Origin: SIG710 sp045651985
GTDB lineage: Bacteria; Bacillota; Clostridia; Oscillospirales; CAG-272
Assembly (NCBI GenBank): GCA_045651985.1
Contig: JAZRTK010000016.1
Span: 5,126 to 69,125 of the forward strand
Reading direction: 5' to 3'
Length of the DNA: 64,000 bases
Of this stretch, positions 1 through 8,210 are shown piece by piece. Position 1 is the first letter of the stretch. Each line of letters opens with the position of its first letter. The notes beneath the pieces are model-generated. The model had not been told where the DNA came from. It made no database searches and was given only the letters and a program-made list of their open reading frames with translations. Position numbers and translations under genes: made by a program.

Positions 1-2
1 AC

Positions 3-503
3 GAGTATTACGAGCGTATAGGCTTTGATTTTGAAGCCGAGCCATACGACGTTGTGGCACCGCTTTGGGTGGAACAATACATGAAAAGAATGCCCAAAGC
101 CAAGGTCTTTGATGACGTTGTCTCGGTTTCCCAAGCGTTCCGTTGCACGGGGCTGCGCCAGACGATCCTGTCTGCATCAGACCTTGATATGTTAAAGGGA
201 CAACTTGAATTTCTTGGTATTTCGGAGCTTTTTGACGGGGTTTTGGGACTTGACAATATAAAAGCTGAGAGCAAGGTGGGGATCGCCATGCATTGGAAAG
301 ACGCAAATCCCGAGTCGGTCTCCTTGCTGATCGGCGACACGGTACACGACGCACAAGTGGCGCGCGAGTGCGGATTTGACTGCATTTTGGTGGCAAGAGG
401 CCACCAGTCAAGACCGACTCTGGAGGAAACGGGTTACCCCGTGGCAGATAACCTTTCGCAGGTACTTGAATACGTAGAAAAAGGAGACGAAAATGGAGCT
501 TAA
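3..503 (+). CDS. HAD-family hydrolase, 5' truncated by the window edge
   Basis: The reading frame is open from the first bases, so the N-terminus, including the catalytic DxD motif I, lies outside the window. The visible part carries HAD motif II (ILSAS), a motif III lysine (KAESKVG) and motif IV (LLIGDTVHD, metal-binding acidic residues). This is the layout of phosphoglycolate phosphatase-like or beta-phosphoglucomutase-like enzymes, which remove phosphate from small metabolites. The substrate cannot be told from sequence. The stop overlaps the start of the next gene by about 10 bp, so the two are translationally coupled. Confidence 0.85.
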   Translation, partial: EYYERIGFDFEAEPYDVVAPLWVEQYMKRMPKAKVFDDVVSVSQAFRCTGLRQTILSASDLDMLKGQLEFLGISELFDGVLGLDNIKAESKVGIAMHWKDANPESVSLLIGDTVHDAQVARECGFDCILVARGHQSRPTLEETGYPVADNLSQVLEYVEKGDENGA

Positions 504-1611
504 GGATTGTAAAAAGCTGGGATTTGGCTGTATGCGCTTCCCCAAGATCGGCGAGGAGATAGATATAGATCAAGTCAAGCGTATGTTTGACATTTTCATG
601 GACGCGGGATTTGCGTATTTTGACACGGCGCACGTTTACCACAGCGGAAAGAGCGAGTCTGTTGTAAGAGAATGTCTGACCGAGCGCTACCCCAGAGAAA
701 AATTCATGCTGACCACCAAGCTTTCTACATGGAACTTCGAAAAAGAGGAGGAAATCATTCCTCTCTTTGAAGAACAACTGCGCGACACGGGTGTTGAATA
801 CTTTGATTACTACCTCATGCACGCACAGGATAGAGTATGCTACGAAAAATACAAGAACTGTCGGGCGTATGAGATCGCATCAAGCTTGAAGGAGCAGGGA
901 AAGATAAAGCACTTGGGAATTTCCTTTCACGATAATGCCGAAACATTGCGTAAAATTCTTTCCGAGCAGCCCGATGTCGAAGCGGTTCAGATACAGTTCA
1001 ACTACGTTGACTATCTAAACCCCGAGGTTGACGGCAAGGGCGTTTACGAGGTGTGCCGTGAGTTTGGAAAGGATATTATCATAATGGAGCCCGTCAAGGG
1101 CGGATACCTTGCAAATCTTCCCGATGAAGCAAAGGCGGTTTTGGCCGAGGCGGGTGATGGAAGTCCCGCATCTTACGCCGTGCGTTACGCCGCAGGCTTT
1201 GAGGGCGTGAAAATGGTGCTTTCGGGCATGAGCGACATTGCGCAAGTTCAGGACAACGTAGCCACCATGAGAGATTTCAAGCCTCTTACCGAAAAGGAAC
1301 TGGAAGTTGTTGAGAAGACTCGCGACATGCTTATCGGCATGGATCGAATCGAGTGCACCGCGTGCCGCTATTGCACCGACGGCTGTCCGTCAAGCATTGC
1401 AATTCCCGACATTTTTGCGCTTTACAACTCCAAAATGTGTTACAGGAATTGGGGTACAGAGGGCGAATACGACAAGCTTACGGAAAAAGGCGGAAAGGCT
1501 TGCGACTGCATAGGCTGTACTCAGTGCGAGAGCTCTTGTCCTCAGCATCTTCCCATAATTGAGTTACTTAAAAAAGCTTCCGAAAAATACGACAACAGAG
1601 ATAAGAAATGA
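493..1611 (+). CDS. Aldo/keto reductase with C-terminal 2x[4Fe-4S] ferredoxin domain
   Basis: 372 aa. The N-terminal 270 residues form an aldo/keto reductase barrel: KKLGFGCMRFP at the start, FDTAHVYHSGKSE with the catalytic Asp and Tyr, a Lys in TTKLS and a His in YLMHAQD. From about residue 287 there is CTACRYCTDGCP, and from about residue 339 CIGCTQCESSCP, eight cysteines suited to two [4Fe-4S] clusters. This fused family is common in anaerobic Clostridia and is thought to couple NAD(P)H-linked carbonyl reduction to electron transfer; the substrate is unknown. A shorter in-frame start is unlikely because ATG 493 follows AAAAAGGAG. Confidence 0.9.
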   Translation: MELKDCKKLGFGCMRFPKIGEEIDIDQVKRMFDIFMDAGFAYFDTAHVYHSGKSESVVRECLTERYPREKFMLTTKLSTWNFEKEEEIIPLFEEQLRDTGVEYFDYYLMHAQDRVCYEKYKNCRAYEIASSLKEQGKIKHLGISFHDNAETLRKILSEQPDVEAVQIQFNYVDYLNPEVDGKGVYEVCREFGKDIIIMEPVKGGYLANLPDEAKAVLAEAGDGSPASYAVRYAAGFEGVKMVLSGMSDIAQVQDNVATMRDFKPLTEKELEVVEKTRDMLIGMDRIECTACRYCTDGCPSSIAIPDIFALYNSKMCYRNWGTEGEYDKLTEKGGKACDCIGCTQCESSCPQHLPIIELLKKASEKYDNRDKK

Positions 1612-1621
1612 GGTGATGCTC

Positions 1622-2368
1622 GTGTCGGACAAAATACAAAAAGAGCAGGGCGGTGAGATCGTCTATGAAAGCAAGCTCACTGCATGGTTTGATAACTTTT
1701 GGTATCATTACAAATGGACCGCGATTATAGTGATCTTTGCTCTGCTTGTGGTGCTTGTCTGCACCCTGCAGACCTGCAGCAAGGAAAAGAACGACGTTAG
1801 TGTTCTATACGCCGGACCCGAATATTTCATGTTTAACGGAGAAGGGGTTGCGAACATTGAAAGCGCCCTTGAATACGTGCTTCCCGACGGTGCGGCAGGA
1901 AAAGACGGGCAAAAAAAGGTGGCACTTGTTTACCACCAGATCTTCTCCGAGGAGGAGATAAAGGCAATAAAAGCTGAGGCAGAGAAAAACGGTGAGGAGG
2001 CTTACATTGACGCAGGCTTCAACTCCCAAAATCTCCAGGCATTTCAGAATCTTATTCTGGCGGGCGAATACTCGGTGTGCCTGTTGTCCCCTTACCTTTA
2101 CGATATGGTAAGCGCGTCGGGCGGCTTCAGACTTTTATCCGATGTGTTGGGGTATACCCCCGAGGGAGCTATCGACGACACAGGCATACGCCTGTGCGAC
2201 ACCGCGTTCGGGCAGTATTACCCAGGGGTCAAGGAGCTGCCAAAGGACACTATTCTTTGCCTTCGCTCGGACGTAAGCGTAGGCACGTTCATGGGCGGCA
2301 AGAAGAACAAGGAGCAGTATGAAAAATCGGAAATGCTTTTCCGCGCCATACTTGAATTTGAAGAATAA
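1622..2368 (+). CDS. Single-span membrane protein of unknown function
   Basis: I do not recognise a family. The frame is open further upstream, but GTG at 1622 is the best start: AGGTG at 1611-1615 lies 6 nt before it, while ATG 1616 sits directly on that ribosome site. The product is about 248 aa, with a charged N-terminus (MSDKIQKEQGG), one hydrophobic segment at about residues 31-51 (ending LLVVLVCTL) and an extracytoplasmic domain with no cysteine motif. It follows the reductase by 10 bp, so it is probably co-transcribed. It ends in a terminator shared with the convergent TPM gene. Confidence 0.7.
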   Translation: MSDKIQKEQGGEIVYESKLTAWFDNFWYHYKWTAIIVIFALLVVLVCTLQTCSKEKNDVSVLYAGPEYFMFNGEGVANIESALEYVLPDGAAGKDGQKKVALVYHQIFSEEEIKAIKAEAEKNGEEAYIDAGFNSQNLQAFQNLILAGEYSVCLLSPYLYDMVSASGGFRLLSDVLGYTPEGAIDDTGIRLCDTAFGQYYPGVKELPKDTILCLRSDVSVGTFMGGKKNKEQYEKSEMLFRAILEFEE

Positions 2369-2397
2369 AAATTGCGAGGCTTAGCCTCGCAATTTTT
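2367..2397. terminator. Bidirectional intrinsic terminator between convergent genes
   Basis: Perfect 14-bp inverted repeat: arms at 2367-2380 and 2384-2397 with a TTA loop. The core is GCGAGGC/GCCTCGC flanked by A5 and T5 tracts, so it can end transcription in both directions. It fills the whole 30-bp gap between the two convergent stop codons. Confidence 0.92.
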
Positions 2398-2398
2398 A

Positions 2399-3196
2399 TT
2401 AGAATCTGCCGCTTGAGCTTCTACCGCCGCTGACTCCCCGACCTGAAGAACTGTTTGATTGGGGCTTTGGGGTCTTTGTCACCGTTCTGTAAAGGAAGCG
2501 GTCGCTTGAGACCCGTATGGAAAGACTGCCGTGCACTACGTAATCGGTGGCATAGTTCTGACTTTTTACAGTCTTCATTCCTCTTTGCATAATGAGCATG
2601 GAAATAAGACCGAGCAGAAGTCCTAAAACAACGCAGATGACGTAATGTGATAGGGGGCGGTTGCCCTCTGTGACGATCACTGTGCCGTCGTCGGATATTT
2701 CGACATCAGGCGCAAAATCGTCTCCGCCGTATATCTTGCCCGTGTCGTTGTATTCCTTTATGGCATTTGCGCTCAGTCTCGCAAAAATGCAGAAAGCGGT
2801 GTAGTATTCACCGTCGCTTAGATAGGGCAGGAATGCTTCTTCAATGTAATCAAGACCGCGATCGTCGATGGCGTACTCGACCTGACCGCACTTTGTCAGG
2901 CAGTATTCTCTGGTGTCCATGGACACAAGTAAAAGTATGCCGTCGGTCATAAGCCCACCGTCGCAGAGTGCCTCGGTGTATGACTCAATGTTGTTTCCTA
3001 TGTAGTAGTCGACGGTCTTTATCGCAATTCCCGATCCAACCTCGTCGCTATACTCCTCAAGAAGCTGTGACAGGTCTGATTCTTCGGCTAAGGTCAAAAG
3101 GTCTGCGTCGTCCGTCAGAAAACTTTGCGCCCAGGCAGTAAGGGAAAGTGAGATGATGAGCGTTATCACAAGGATAGCTGAAAACAGTTTTTTCAT
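2399..3196 (-). CDS. TPM-domain membrane protein, YdjH-like
   Basis: 265 aa from the ATG at 3196 (MKKLFSAILV); upstream in-frame codons lack a ribosome site. Residues 1-23 look like a signal peptide (LTAWAQSF cleavage region). A TPM domain (QSFLTDDADLLT to about residue 155) follows, then one transmembrane helix at about 185-205 and a Gly/Ser/Arg-rich tail ending in SSSGRF. TPM proteins face the outside of the membrane; B. subtilis YdjH is one and works with YdjG and YdjI to bring PspA to the membrane under envelope stress. It is the last gene of a three-gene operon. The domain assignment is firm; the shared role is inferred from gene context. Confidence 0.82.
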   Translation of the reverse strand: MKKLFSAILVITLIISLSLTAWAQSFLTDDADLLTLAEESDLSQLLEEYSDEVGSGIAIKTVDYYIGNNIESYTEALCDGGLMTDGILLLVSMDTREYCLTKCGQVEYAIDDRGLDYIEEAFLPYLSDGEYYTAFCIFARLSANAIKEYNDTGKIYGGDDFAPDVEISDDGTVIVTEGNRPLSHYVICVVLGLLLGLISMLIMQRGMKTVKSQNYATDYVVHGSLSIRVSSDRFLYRTVTKTPKPQSNSSSGRGVSGGRSSSGRF

Positions 3197-3206
3197 ATTC
3201 GACACC

Positions 3207-4277
3207 TCACAACAAGTGCATAATAAGCACTGCCGCCGCGGTGAAAATACCCGCGAACAGAGCAAACCACCTCACCCATGCACCCTTGTCAATGGGCAGA
3301 TTTCCAACAAACTTGCCCGTCTGACCGTTCATGGCAAAAACGTACTTTTTATCTCTCCAAGTGGTGTTCAGAAGCCACACGGGGTAGAGTGCATATTTTG
3401 CATGCGCGTCCTCAAGTGACACGCCGCTTGACTGCGTTACAAGCGTTGCATACCCGTGAATCGTTTGTCTGAATTCCGCCTCAGTGGAGGCTTTTATTCT
3501 TTCGTTTGCACGCTTTGAACAGCTTTCGCTTGAAACGTCGTATCGGTCGGCGAAAAAGCCTGACAGATATGCGGTCTTGAAATCCACTGCGTCCGAAATA
3601 TTGAAGGGCTCAAGTGATTCCATGAGTTCATTGTCCATGCGTTTCGAGCCGTCGACCGGCACGTTCCGAAAGCCCAATTTTCCCGCTCTGCGGATAGCAT
3701 AATGTGATGTGACGGTGTAATTGTACTTACTGTCACTCCAAAAACGGGTCTTTGTTCCGCGGTAAGTAATATCTCCGTCAGCCGTTGCGCTGAAAAGCCA
3801 GAAGGGAACGTATATCCCCTTTATCTCGTCTATGTGGTTTTCCGATCTAAAGACCTTGGGGAGCAGCTTTTTGCCCGACAGATGCTTTAAATACGCCGCC
3901 TTTGCCGCGTCGCGGTCGAGCTTGAAGGGAATAACGTAGTCGGGGCGCAATTCTCCGACAAATCGGCTCTTCATCACAACGGGATTGTCGCAGAACGGGC
4001 AGAACGTAGCAACGGTAACATCTCCTCCGACAATTTCTCCGCCGCAGGATTTGCACACGAAAATATTTATGCCTGCGGACTCATCATCGTCTATCCTCGT
4101 GTCGGATCTTGACCACTCCATGTAATCTTCCTTGGTCTTCAGTTCTTTTTCAAGACCGTCCATGGCGTCAACGTCAAACTCCGTGTCGCAATAGGGACAC
4201 TTCATATTCTGTTCTTTTGCGTTGAACTCCACCGACGCTCCGCAGCTTGGGCATTTGTATTCAAGTAATTGGCTCAT
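3207..4277 (-). CDS. Zinc-ribbon membrane protein, YdjG-like
   Basis: 356 aa. Four CxxC knuckles form two zinc ribbons: CPSC (about residue 9) with CPYC (27), and CKSC (about 75) with CPFC (92). A central soluble domain follows, with a WLLNTTWRDKKYVFAMNGQ segment typical of this TFIIB-like zinc-ribbon family. One hydrophobic helix closes the protein (WFALFAGIFTAAAVLIM). B. subtilis YdjG has the same plan and acts with YdjH and YdjI. The gene starts 35 bp after the SPFH gene and stops 10 bp before the TPM gene, so the three form one operon. Confidence 0.82.
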   Translation of the reverse strand: MSQLLEYKCPSCGASVEFNAKEQNMKCPYCDTEFDVDAMDGLEKELKTKEDYMEWSRSDTRIDDDESAGINIFVCKSCGGEIVGGDVTVATFCPFCDNPVVMKSRFVGELRPDYVIPFKLDRDAAKAAYLKHLSGKKLLPKVFRSENHIDEIKGIYVPFWLFSATADGDITYRGTKTRFWSDSKYNYTVTSHYAIRRAGKLGFRNVPVDGSKRMDNELMESLEPFNISDAVDFKTAYLSGFFADRYDVSSESCSKRANERIKASTEAEFRQTIHGYATLVTQSSGVSLEDAHAKYALYPVWLLNTTWRDKKYVFAMNGQTGKFVGNLPIDKGAWVRWFALFAGIFTAAAVLIMHLL

Positions 4278-4312
4278 GAGTTGTCCTCCGAGTTTTACCT
4301 TATCTTTCGGTG

Positions 4313-5569
4313 TCAGGGTCTCTTTGAACCGCAGTTTGTGCAGAATTTACCCTCGTTTACAGTACCGCAAGCGCAGGTCCAGCCCGACTCGGGCTTCCTT
4401 GCGCCACACTCGGAGCAGAATTTACCCTCGTTTACCTTGCCGCAAGTACAAGTCCAACCCGCTTCGGGCTTCTTTGCACCGCATTCGGTGCAGAACTTGC
4501 CTGTGTTTGCCGCGCCGCAATCGCACTTCCAGCCGTTCTCTGCCTTTTGAGTCTTATTTTGACGGTCCATTTCAAAGAGAGTCTGCGCGGAAGCCATACC
4601 GCCGTTGTTCATAGCCATTCCCATGCCCATAAAGCCTGTCATGGCGCCCGCGTCGTTCTTTGCCGCCTCGGTCATAGCCTCAGCCTGAGCGCCCACAAGC
4701 GTTGCCGCCGCCATACCGGGATCGCGGTTGACAGCCTTTCTTTGAATGCTCTGAATGATCTCCAGATCGTCGTCGGGAATAGTGGGAGGATTGAGGGCGA
4801 TAGACACAACCTCGATACCTCTCAGCTCTGCCCATTTTTTTGCCAGTGCCTCGTTTACCGCGTCCTTTAATTCTACTGTGTGTCCGGGAAGGGCGCTGGG
4901 ACGGATCTCAAGAGCGGAAAGCTTTGAAAAGGAGGGCTGGAGAGCGTCAACGAACTCGACCTTAAGCTGAGTTTCGATCTCGCTCTTTCTGTATTCCTCG
5001 GTCACGTTTCCGCAGACGTTGGTATAGAAAAGAATGGGGTCTGAAATTTTGTAAGAATAGATGCCGTTGCAGCGCACCGCCGTGTCAAGGTCAAGACCGA
5101 TATTGCGGTCTACTGCGCGGAAGGGAATGGGATTTTGCGTGCCGAACTTGTTATCAACTATTTCTTTCGTGTTGAAATAGTAGACTCTCTGATCTACGCC
5201 CGCGTCGCCGCCCATAGCAAACCTGCGTCCGATAGTCTTGAATGTGTCAAGGATAGACTGCCCCAGACTGCCTGCGAAAATAGTGGGAGCTATGGTATTG
5301 TCATATGTAAACAGACCGGGCTCGGCGCACACCTCAACCACCTTGCCTTGTTCTACTATTATCATGCATTGACCGTCGGCAACGGAGATGCCCGAGCCGT
5401 TTGAGATAACGTTGTCGTTGCCCTTTGTGTTTGACGATTTTCCACCTACGCTTTTCTGACCTCTTACGACCAGTGTGTCGGCGGGGATAGCGTCACAATA
5501 AAAATATTCCTTCCACTGGTCGGCGAGAGTCGTACCGACAGCGGAAATGCCTGCCTTGATGAGTCCCAT
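4313..5569 (-). CDS. SPFH-domain protein with three C-terminal zinc ribbons, YdjI-like
   Basis: 418 aa. The N-terminus MGLIKAGISAVG, the segment DQWKEYFYCDAIPADTLVV and an SPFH/band-7 region (about 40-310) match the family often annotated as virion core protein, which includes B. subtilis YdjI. No transmembrane helix is evident; these proteins assemble on the membrane through partners. After a Met/Gly/Ala-rich linker come three near-identical CxC-x9-CxxC modules of about 25 residues. The ATG at 5569 has GAAAGGA 8 nt upstream. It is first gene of the operon and probably nucleates a membrane microdomain that holds the TPM and zinc-ribbon partners (inference). Confidence 0.85.
   Translation of the reverse strand: MGLIKAGISAVGTTLADQWKEYFYCDAIPADTLVVRGQKSVGGKSSNTKGNDNVISNGSGISVADGQCMIIVEQGKVVEVCAEPGLFTYDNTIAPTIFAGSLGQSILDTFKTIGRRFAMGGDAGVDQRVYYFNTKEIVDNKFGTQNPIPFRAVDRNIGLDLDTAVRCNGIYSYKISDPILFYTNVCGNVTEEYRKSEIETQLKVEFVDALQPSFSKLSALEIRPSALPGHTVELKDAVNEALAKKWAELRGIEVVSIALNPPTIPDDDLEIIQSIQRKAVNRDPGMAAATLVGAQAEAMTEAAKNDAGAMTGFMGMGMAMNNGGMASAQTLFEMDRQNKTQKAENGWKCDCGAANTGKFCTECGAKKPEAGWTCTCGKVNEGKFCSECGARKPESGWTCACGTVNEGKFCTNCGSKRP
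4316..4534 (-). repeat. Three tandem 75-bp zinc-ribbon repeats
   Basis: Codons 346-370, 371-395 and 396-418 of the SPFH protein encode GWxCxCGxxNxGKFCxxCG modules in a row. The third copy is cut short after KRP. DNA similarity between copies is high, pointing to recent duplication within the gene. Confidence 0.9.
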
Positions 5570-5628
5570 AATATGATTCCTTTCGTCAAATTTATTATCT
5601 TTTCAAAGTGAGGGAAAAAGGTGTTCCC

Positions 5629-5644
5629 TGTAAAATATTTTACA
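5629..5644. promoter_or_regulatory. 16-bp palindrome over the -10, candidate operator
   Basis: TGTAAAATATTTTACA is a perfect palindrome covering the -10 of the SPFH operon promoter. Its position suits a dimeric repressor. No regulator gene is adjacent, so the factor is unknown. Confidence 0.5.
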
Positions 5645-5665
5645 TTAAATCTTCGCCAAAATCAA
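5637..5665 (-). promoter_or_regulatory. Promoter of the SPFH/zinc-ribbon/TPM operon
   Basis: On the minus strand, TTGATT (-35, 5660-5665) and TAAAAT (-10, 5637-5642) are separated by 17 bp. A perfect 16-bp palindrome overlaps the -10, and CAAAATCA/TGATTTTG arms overlap the -35, suggesting repressor control. Confidence 0.6.
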
Positions 5666-5706
5666 TAGGAAATCTCTGATTTTGATTGAAATTTTGCGGA
5701 AAATAC

Positions 5707-5735
5707 TTTACAAATAACTATAAATAAAGTATAAT
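5707..5735 (+). promoter_or_regulatory. SigA-type promoter upstream of the Nudix gene
   Basis: TTTACA (5707-5712), 17-bp spacer, TATAAT (5730-5735). The start would be near 5742, giving a leader of about 27 nt. It is the only clear promoter seen ahead of the Nudix-miaB-ylbF-mutS-mutL-tgt run. Confidence 0.75.
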
Positions 5736-5768
5736 ATATAATGCATTATTATGCGGAGGTGTGTCAAA

Positions 5769-6323
5769 ATGGAACTGACCGAGAAAAAAATAAGCTCCGA
5801 GAAGATATTTGACGGAAAAGTGCTCCACGTTGCCGTCGACCGTGTTGTGCTTCCAAACGGAGAAGAGGGAATACGTGAGATCGTGCTTCACCGAGGTGCG
5901 GTGGCGGTCATTCCCGTGACTGACAAGGAAGAGGTTGTGTGCGTTCGTCAGTTCAGATACGTTCACGGTCAGGTGCTCCTTGAGATTCCTGCGGGGAAAT
6001 TGGAGGAGTTTGATACCGACGTGCGGCAGGCGGCTCTGCGCGAGCTTGAGGAGGAGATAGGGGCACAGTGCCAGACCCTCACCGAAATGGGCGTTCTTTA
6101 CCCTACACCTGCTATTTGCTCCGAAAAGATACACCTTTTCATGGCAACAGGACTTAAATTCGGCGAAACTCACCCCGATGACGACGAATTCCTTGAAATT
6201 GAGCGTATTCCCTTAAAAACGCTTGTCCAAATGGTAATGCGGGGCGAGGTGCCCGATTCAAAGACCCAAACGTGCGTTCTGCGCGCGTGGCTGACCCTGC
6301 ACCACGAGGGACTTGAGGGCTGA
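5769..6323 (+). CDS. Nudix hydrolase, probable ADP-ribose pyrophosphatase
   Basis: 184 aa from ATG 5769, which has GGAGGTG 8 nt upstream; the in-frame ATG at 5751 precedes that site and is rejected. The Nudix helix reads GKLEEFDTDVRQ...RELEEEIG. The REx2EE metal-binding core is intact, but the first acidic position of the canonical GX5E is shifted or replaced. Residues 28-60 (DRVVLPNGEEGIREIVLH) and the AVAVIPV strand match the NudF/ADP-ribose pyrophosphatase group, which hydrolyses ADP-ribose to AMP and ribose 5-phosphate. It precedes miaB by 22 bp. Confidence 0.85.
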   Translation: MELTEKKISSEKIFDGKVLHVAVDRVVLPNGEEGIREIVLHRGAVAVIPVTDKEEVVCVRQFRYVHGQVLLEIPAGKLEEFDTDVRQAALRELEEEIGAQCQTLTEMGVLYPTPAICSEKIHLFMATGLKFGETHPDDDEFLEIERIPLKTLVQMVMRGEVPDSKTQTCVLRAWLTLHHEGLEG

Positions 6324-6345
6324 AATAAAAAGAGAACGAGATAAT

Positions 6346-7761
6346 ATGACGCAAGAAAGAAAAAACAGGATACTCTCACAAGATGATATGGGAGAGTGCA
6401 GAGAATATACTGAAAAAATGCGGCGGCTAAACGCGGGCAAGGGCAAAAAGGTCTTTGTTCTGACTTTTGGCTGCCAGCAAAACGAGGCGGACAGCGAAAA
6501 GCTGGCGGGAATGTCGATAGACATGGGTTACACGGTCACAAAAGGCCCCTGTGAAGCCGATTTAATACTTGTCAATACCTGCGCGATCCGCGAACACGCC
6601 GAGAAAAAGGCGTTGTCCATTATTGGACAGTATAAGCACATAAAGGCAAAGAAGCCCGAGACCATGATAGCCGTCTGCGGCTGCATGGTGGTGCAAGAGC
6701 ACAGGGCGGAGGAGATAAAATTCAGATACCCTTACGTTGACTTTATCTTCGGAACGTCCAGCATTCACCGTTTTCCCAAATTGCTCTACGACAAGACAAC
6801 AAAGGGCAAGCGCCTGTACTGCCTTCAGGAAAACGAATTCTGCGTTGCCGAGGGCTTGAGGATCGAGCGCCAGAGCAATTATCGAGCGTGGGTCAGCATT
6901 ATGTACGGCTGCAACAATTTCTGCTCCTACTGCATTGTTCCTTACGTCCGCGGACGTGAGCGAAGTCGGGAAATGAAGGAAATAGTCGCCGAGGTGTGCG
7001 ACCTTGCCGCTCGCGGCTACAAAGATATAACGCTTCTTGGACAGAACGTAAATTCCTATGCCAAGGACAGTGAATTTGATTACGATTTTGCGGACCTTAT
7101 GGCGGAGCTTTCCAAGATCGAAGGGGATTTTCTCCTGCGATTTATGACCAGCCACCCCAAGGACGCTTCGAAAAAGCTTATTGACACAATTGCGCAAAAT
7201 CCCAAGATCGCCCGTCATTTCCACTTGCCAATGCAGTCGGGAAGCGACGAAATTCTCGCCAAAATGAACCGCCGTTACGACACCGCAAAGTATCTTCAAA
7301 CGGTGGATTATCTGCGAGAGAAGATTCCCGATATTACAATAACCACCGATATTATCGTTGGCTTTCCAGGGGAAAGCGAGGAGGATTTTGAGGGGACTCT
7401 CAATATGCTCCGACGCGTGAAATTTGACATGATATATTCATTTATCTACTCGCCGAGAAAGGGGACGCCCGCGGCTGAAATGGAATGTCAGATTCCGGAT
7501 GGCGTAAAAAGCGAGCGATTCAATCGCCTGCTTGCTACCCAGAACGAGATAGCCTTTGAACTTAACCAAAAAGAGGTGGGAAAAACTCTCAGAGTTTTGT
7601 GTGACGGCATAAGCAAGAATAATGAAAAGGTATATTCGGGACGCACGGAAGGAAACAAGATAGTTTTCTTTGACGGAGTACCCGAGGATACGGGAAAATA
7701 TCTCGATATCAAAATAGACAGGGCCGAGGCGTTTGCGCTTTACGGCGAAAAAGTGAACTAA
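6346..7761 (+). CDS. miaB: tRNA-i6A37 methylthiotransferase
   Basis: 471 aa from ATG 6346. MiaB converts N6-isopentenyladenosine at tRNA position 37 to its 2-methylthio form using two [4Fe-4S] clusters and SAM. The N-terminal UPF0004 domain has its three cluster cysteines (FGCQQNEADSE, NTCAIREHA, CGCMV). The radical SAM motif is YGCNNFCSYC. A C-terminal TRAM-like segment binds RNA. A 35-residue N-terminal extension precedes KKVFVLTFGC, as is usual in Firmicutes MiaB. The next gene is a YlbF/RicA homologue, the same neighbour as in B. subtilis. Confidence 0.96.
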   Translation: MTQERKNRILSQDDMGECREYTEKMRRLNAGKGKKVFVLTFGCQQNEADSEKLAGMSIDMGYTVTKGPCEADLILVNTCAIREHAEKKALSIIGQYKHIKAKKPETMIAVCGCMVVQEHRAEEIKFRYPYVDFIFGTSSIHRFPKLLYDKTTKGKRLYCLQENEFCVAEGLRIERQSNYRAWVSIMYGCNNFCSYCIVPYVRGRERSREMKEIVAEVCDLAARGYKDITLLGQNVNSYAKDSEFDYDFADLMAELSKIEGDFLLRFMTSHPKDASKKLIDTIAQNPKIARHFHLPMQSGSDEILAKMNRRYDTAKYLQTVDYLREKIPDITITTDIIVGFPGESEEDFEGTLNMLRRVKFDMIYSFIYSPRKGTPAAEMECQIPDGVKSERFNRLLATQNEIAFELNQKEVGKTLRVLCDGISKNNEKVYSGRTEGNKIVFFDGVPEDTGKYLDIKIDRAEAFALYGEKVN

Positions 7762-7777
7762 AAGGAGAACGAAAACA

Positions 7778-8179
7778 ATGGAAAACAGAATCATGGAGCT
7801 TGCCGCAGAGCTGGGCAAGGCGATAAAAGAAGACGAGCGAGTAAAGGCTCTTGATGCGGCGAAAAAGGCTTACGACGAGGACAAGAACTTAACGCGTTAC
7901 GTTATCGAATACAACGTTCAGCAAAAGGCCATGGCAAACGAGTTCGAGAAGGGCGACGACCGTGACGATGTTATGCTGAAACAGATCCAGAACAGAATAG
8001 ACGAGCTTTACACCCTGATCGTGGAGAACGAGGCTTTCGTCGCAATGAACGCGGCGCAGGAGGCTGTAAATAACTTCATGAACGAAGTCAACGGCATAAT
8101 CACTCTCAATATTACGGGTGAGATGCCCTGTACACACGATTGCAGCACCTGCCACTCCGATTGCGCTTCAAAGAAGTAA
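7778..8179 (+). CDS. YlbF/YmcA (RicA-like) protein with Cys-rich tail
   Basis: 133 aa, mostly helical, of the YlbF/YmcA family. Proteins of this family (RicA, RicF) join RicT in a complex that carries [4Fe-4S] clusters and affects RNase Y processing, sporulation and competence in B. subtilis. Here the C-terminus holds C118-x3-C122-x2-C125-x3-C129, a plausible Fe-S site. The gene lies 16 bp after miaB, exactly the position of ymcA in B. subtilis, which favours RicA over RicF. AAAGGAG precedes the ATG. Whether RicT and RicF exist cannot be seen here. Confidence 0.82.
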   Translation: MENRIMELAAELGKAIKEDERVKALDAAKKAYDEDKNLTRYVIEYNVQQKAMANEFEKGDDRDDVMLKQIQNRIDELYTLIVENEAFVAMNAAQEAVNNFMNEVNGIITLNITGEMPCTHDCSTCHSDCASKK

Positions 8180-8210
8180 TTTTCAAATCTGAAATACGAG
8201 GTAAAACGCC

